Of a DNA stretch of 41,232 bases, positions 40,824 to 41,232 are shown one piece after another. Made by a program: the position numbers and the translations under genes. The number at the start of each line of letters is the position of its first letter. The stretch's first letter is position 1. Source of the stretch: JBDSTZ01 sp039927975 (GTDB lineage: Bacteria > Pseudomonadota > Gammaproteobacteria > Burkholderiales > Burkholderiaceae_D); NCBI GenBank assembly GCA_039927975.1, contig JBDSTZ010000235.1, positions 1 through 41,232 of the forward strand, in the 5' to 3' direction. A model generated the notes under the pieces. It was not told the origin of the DNA. It was given only the letters and a program-made list of their open reading frames with translations, and made no database searches.

Positions 40824-41232
40824 ATGGATCTCTACGGCCTCTATTATTTTTCGCTCGCCTTTCAATGCGTGGTCAGCCTGGCGCTGGCCGCCTGGCTGTG
40901 GGCCAAGGGGCCGCATCAAAGCGGCATCAAGCCGCTGGCGCTGTTCTGCGTGGGCGTCGGCTGCTGGGGATTCGGCCAGCTCGCCATGAACCTGGGGGAC
41001 GATCGCACCGCGCAGAACGGCAAAATGCTGGTCAACTGCGGGCCGCTCAACGCGGTGTTTTTCCTGCACTTCGTGTTTCGTTTTCTAGGGCGGCAGAAGC
41101 CGCGCCAACTGGCGGTCAGCTATGCGCTGGCGGTCATCACGCTGCTGGCGGTGCAGGTGTTCGACATGGGCACGCTCAAACCCTGGCTGGCGTTCAAGCG
41201 CTTCTATTTTTTCCCCGCGTGGGGATGGGCGC
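40824..41232 (+). CDS. N-terminal membrane part of a probable sensor histidine kinase
   Basis: The frame is open from ATG 40824 to the right edge (136 codons), starting MDLYGLYYFSLAFQCVVSLA. Alternating hydrophobic segments (PLALFCVGVGCWGFGQLAMN, NAVFFLHFVFRFLG, VSYALAVITLLAVQVF) and the LNAVFFLHFVFRFLGRQK pattern resemble the N-terminal 7TM region of certain histidine kinases. No kinase domain is in the window, so the call rests on the membrane part only. It is divergent from the small membrane protein gene. Confidence 0.6.
   Translation, partial: MDLYGLYYFSLAFQCVVSLALAAWLWAKGPHQSGIKPLALFCVGVGCWGFGQLAMNLGDDRTAQNGKMLVNCGPLNAVFFLHFVFRFLGRQKPRQLAVSYALAVITLLAVQVFDMGTLKPWLAFKRFYFFPAWGWA

Overview
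The window is a GC-rich chromosome segment around the replication-initiation genes of a betaproteobacterium. The gene order mnmE-yidC-yidD-rnpA-rpmH, divergent from dnaA-dnaN-gyrB, together with the protein sequences, suggests Oxalobacteraceae (Massilia/Duganella/Janthinobacterium-like). That placement is an inference from gene order and protein character; no database was searched.

Layout. (1) 1-9224: conserved core, with mnmE (5' part only), yidC, yidD, rnpA and rpmH on the minus strand and dnaA, dnaN and gyrB on the plus strand. A single DnaA box overlaps a likely dnaA promoter, and palindromic dispersed repeats lie beside yidC and gyrB. (2) 9225-17879: an island of lower GC. It holds a complete four-gene Wadjet-type anti-plasmid system (jetABCD, overlapping genes) and a convergent HNH endonuclease. 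(3) 17880-37610: a roughly 20 kb locus that I read as one peptide-secretion system. (4) 37611-41232: a PA2779-like small membrane protein with a C39-like lipoprotein peptidase, then a fatty-acid desaturase, a small membrane protein, and the start of a probable sensor histidine kinase.

The locus in (3) is the most interesting part. Seven tandem genes (29027-31536) encode Cys-free peptides of 63-94 residues. Each has a 26-residue double-glycine-type leader with hydrophobic residues at -4, -7 and -12, and cores that fall into four families. Around them are a C39 peptidase/ABC exporter with two cyclic-nucleotide-binding-like domains, an HlyD adaptor, a NodT-like outer-membrane channel and a parvulin-type prolyl isomerase: a full type I export route. 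They are joined by a Ser/Thr kinase, a PP2C phosphatase, two FHA proteins (one with GAF and HD-GYP domains), a SUMF1-domain protein, two DUF4399 proteins and a sigma-54 enhancer-binding protein. The kinase/phosphatase/FHA set resembles the threonine-phosphorylation module known from type VI secretion, here placed beside a type I peptide exporter.

Regulation can be read in the DNA. Peptides 1 and 5 each follow a -24/-12 sigma-54 promoter (TGGCAC-N5-CTGC). Each promoter has an IHF-like site ending 29 bp before it, and a shared dyad-containing 19-bp motif about 150 bp upstream. The sequence between these elements is not conserved. Peptides 1-4 end at a strong intrinsic terminator. Peptides 5-7 and the phosphatase follow the second promoter. 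RNA hairpins sit at most junctions between peptide families.
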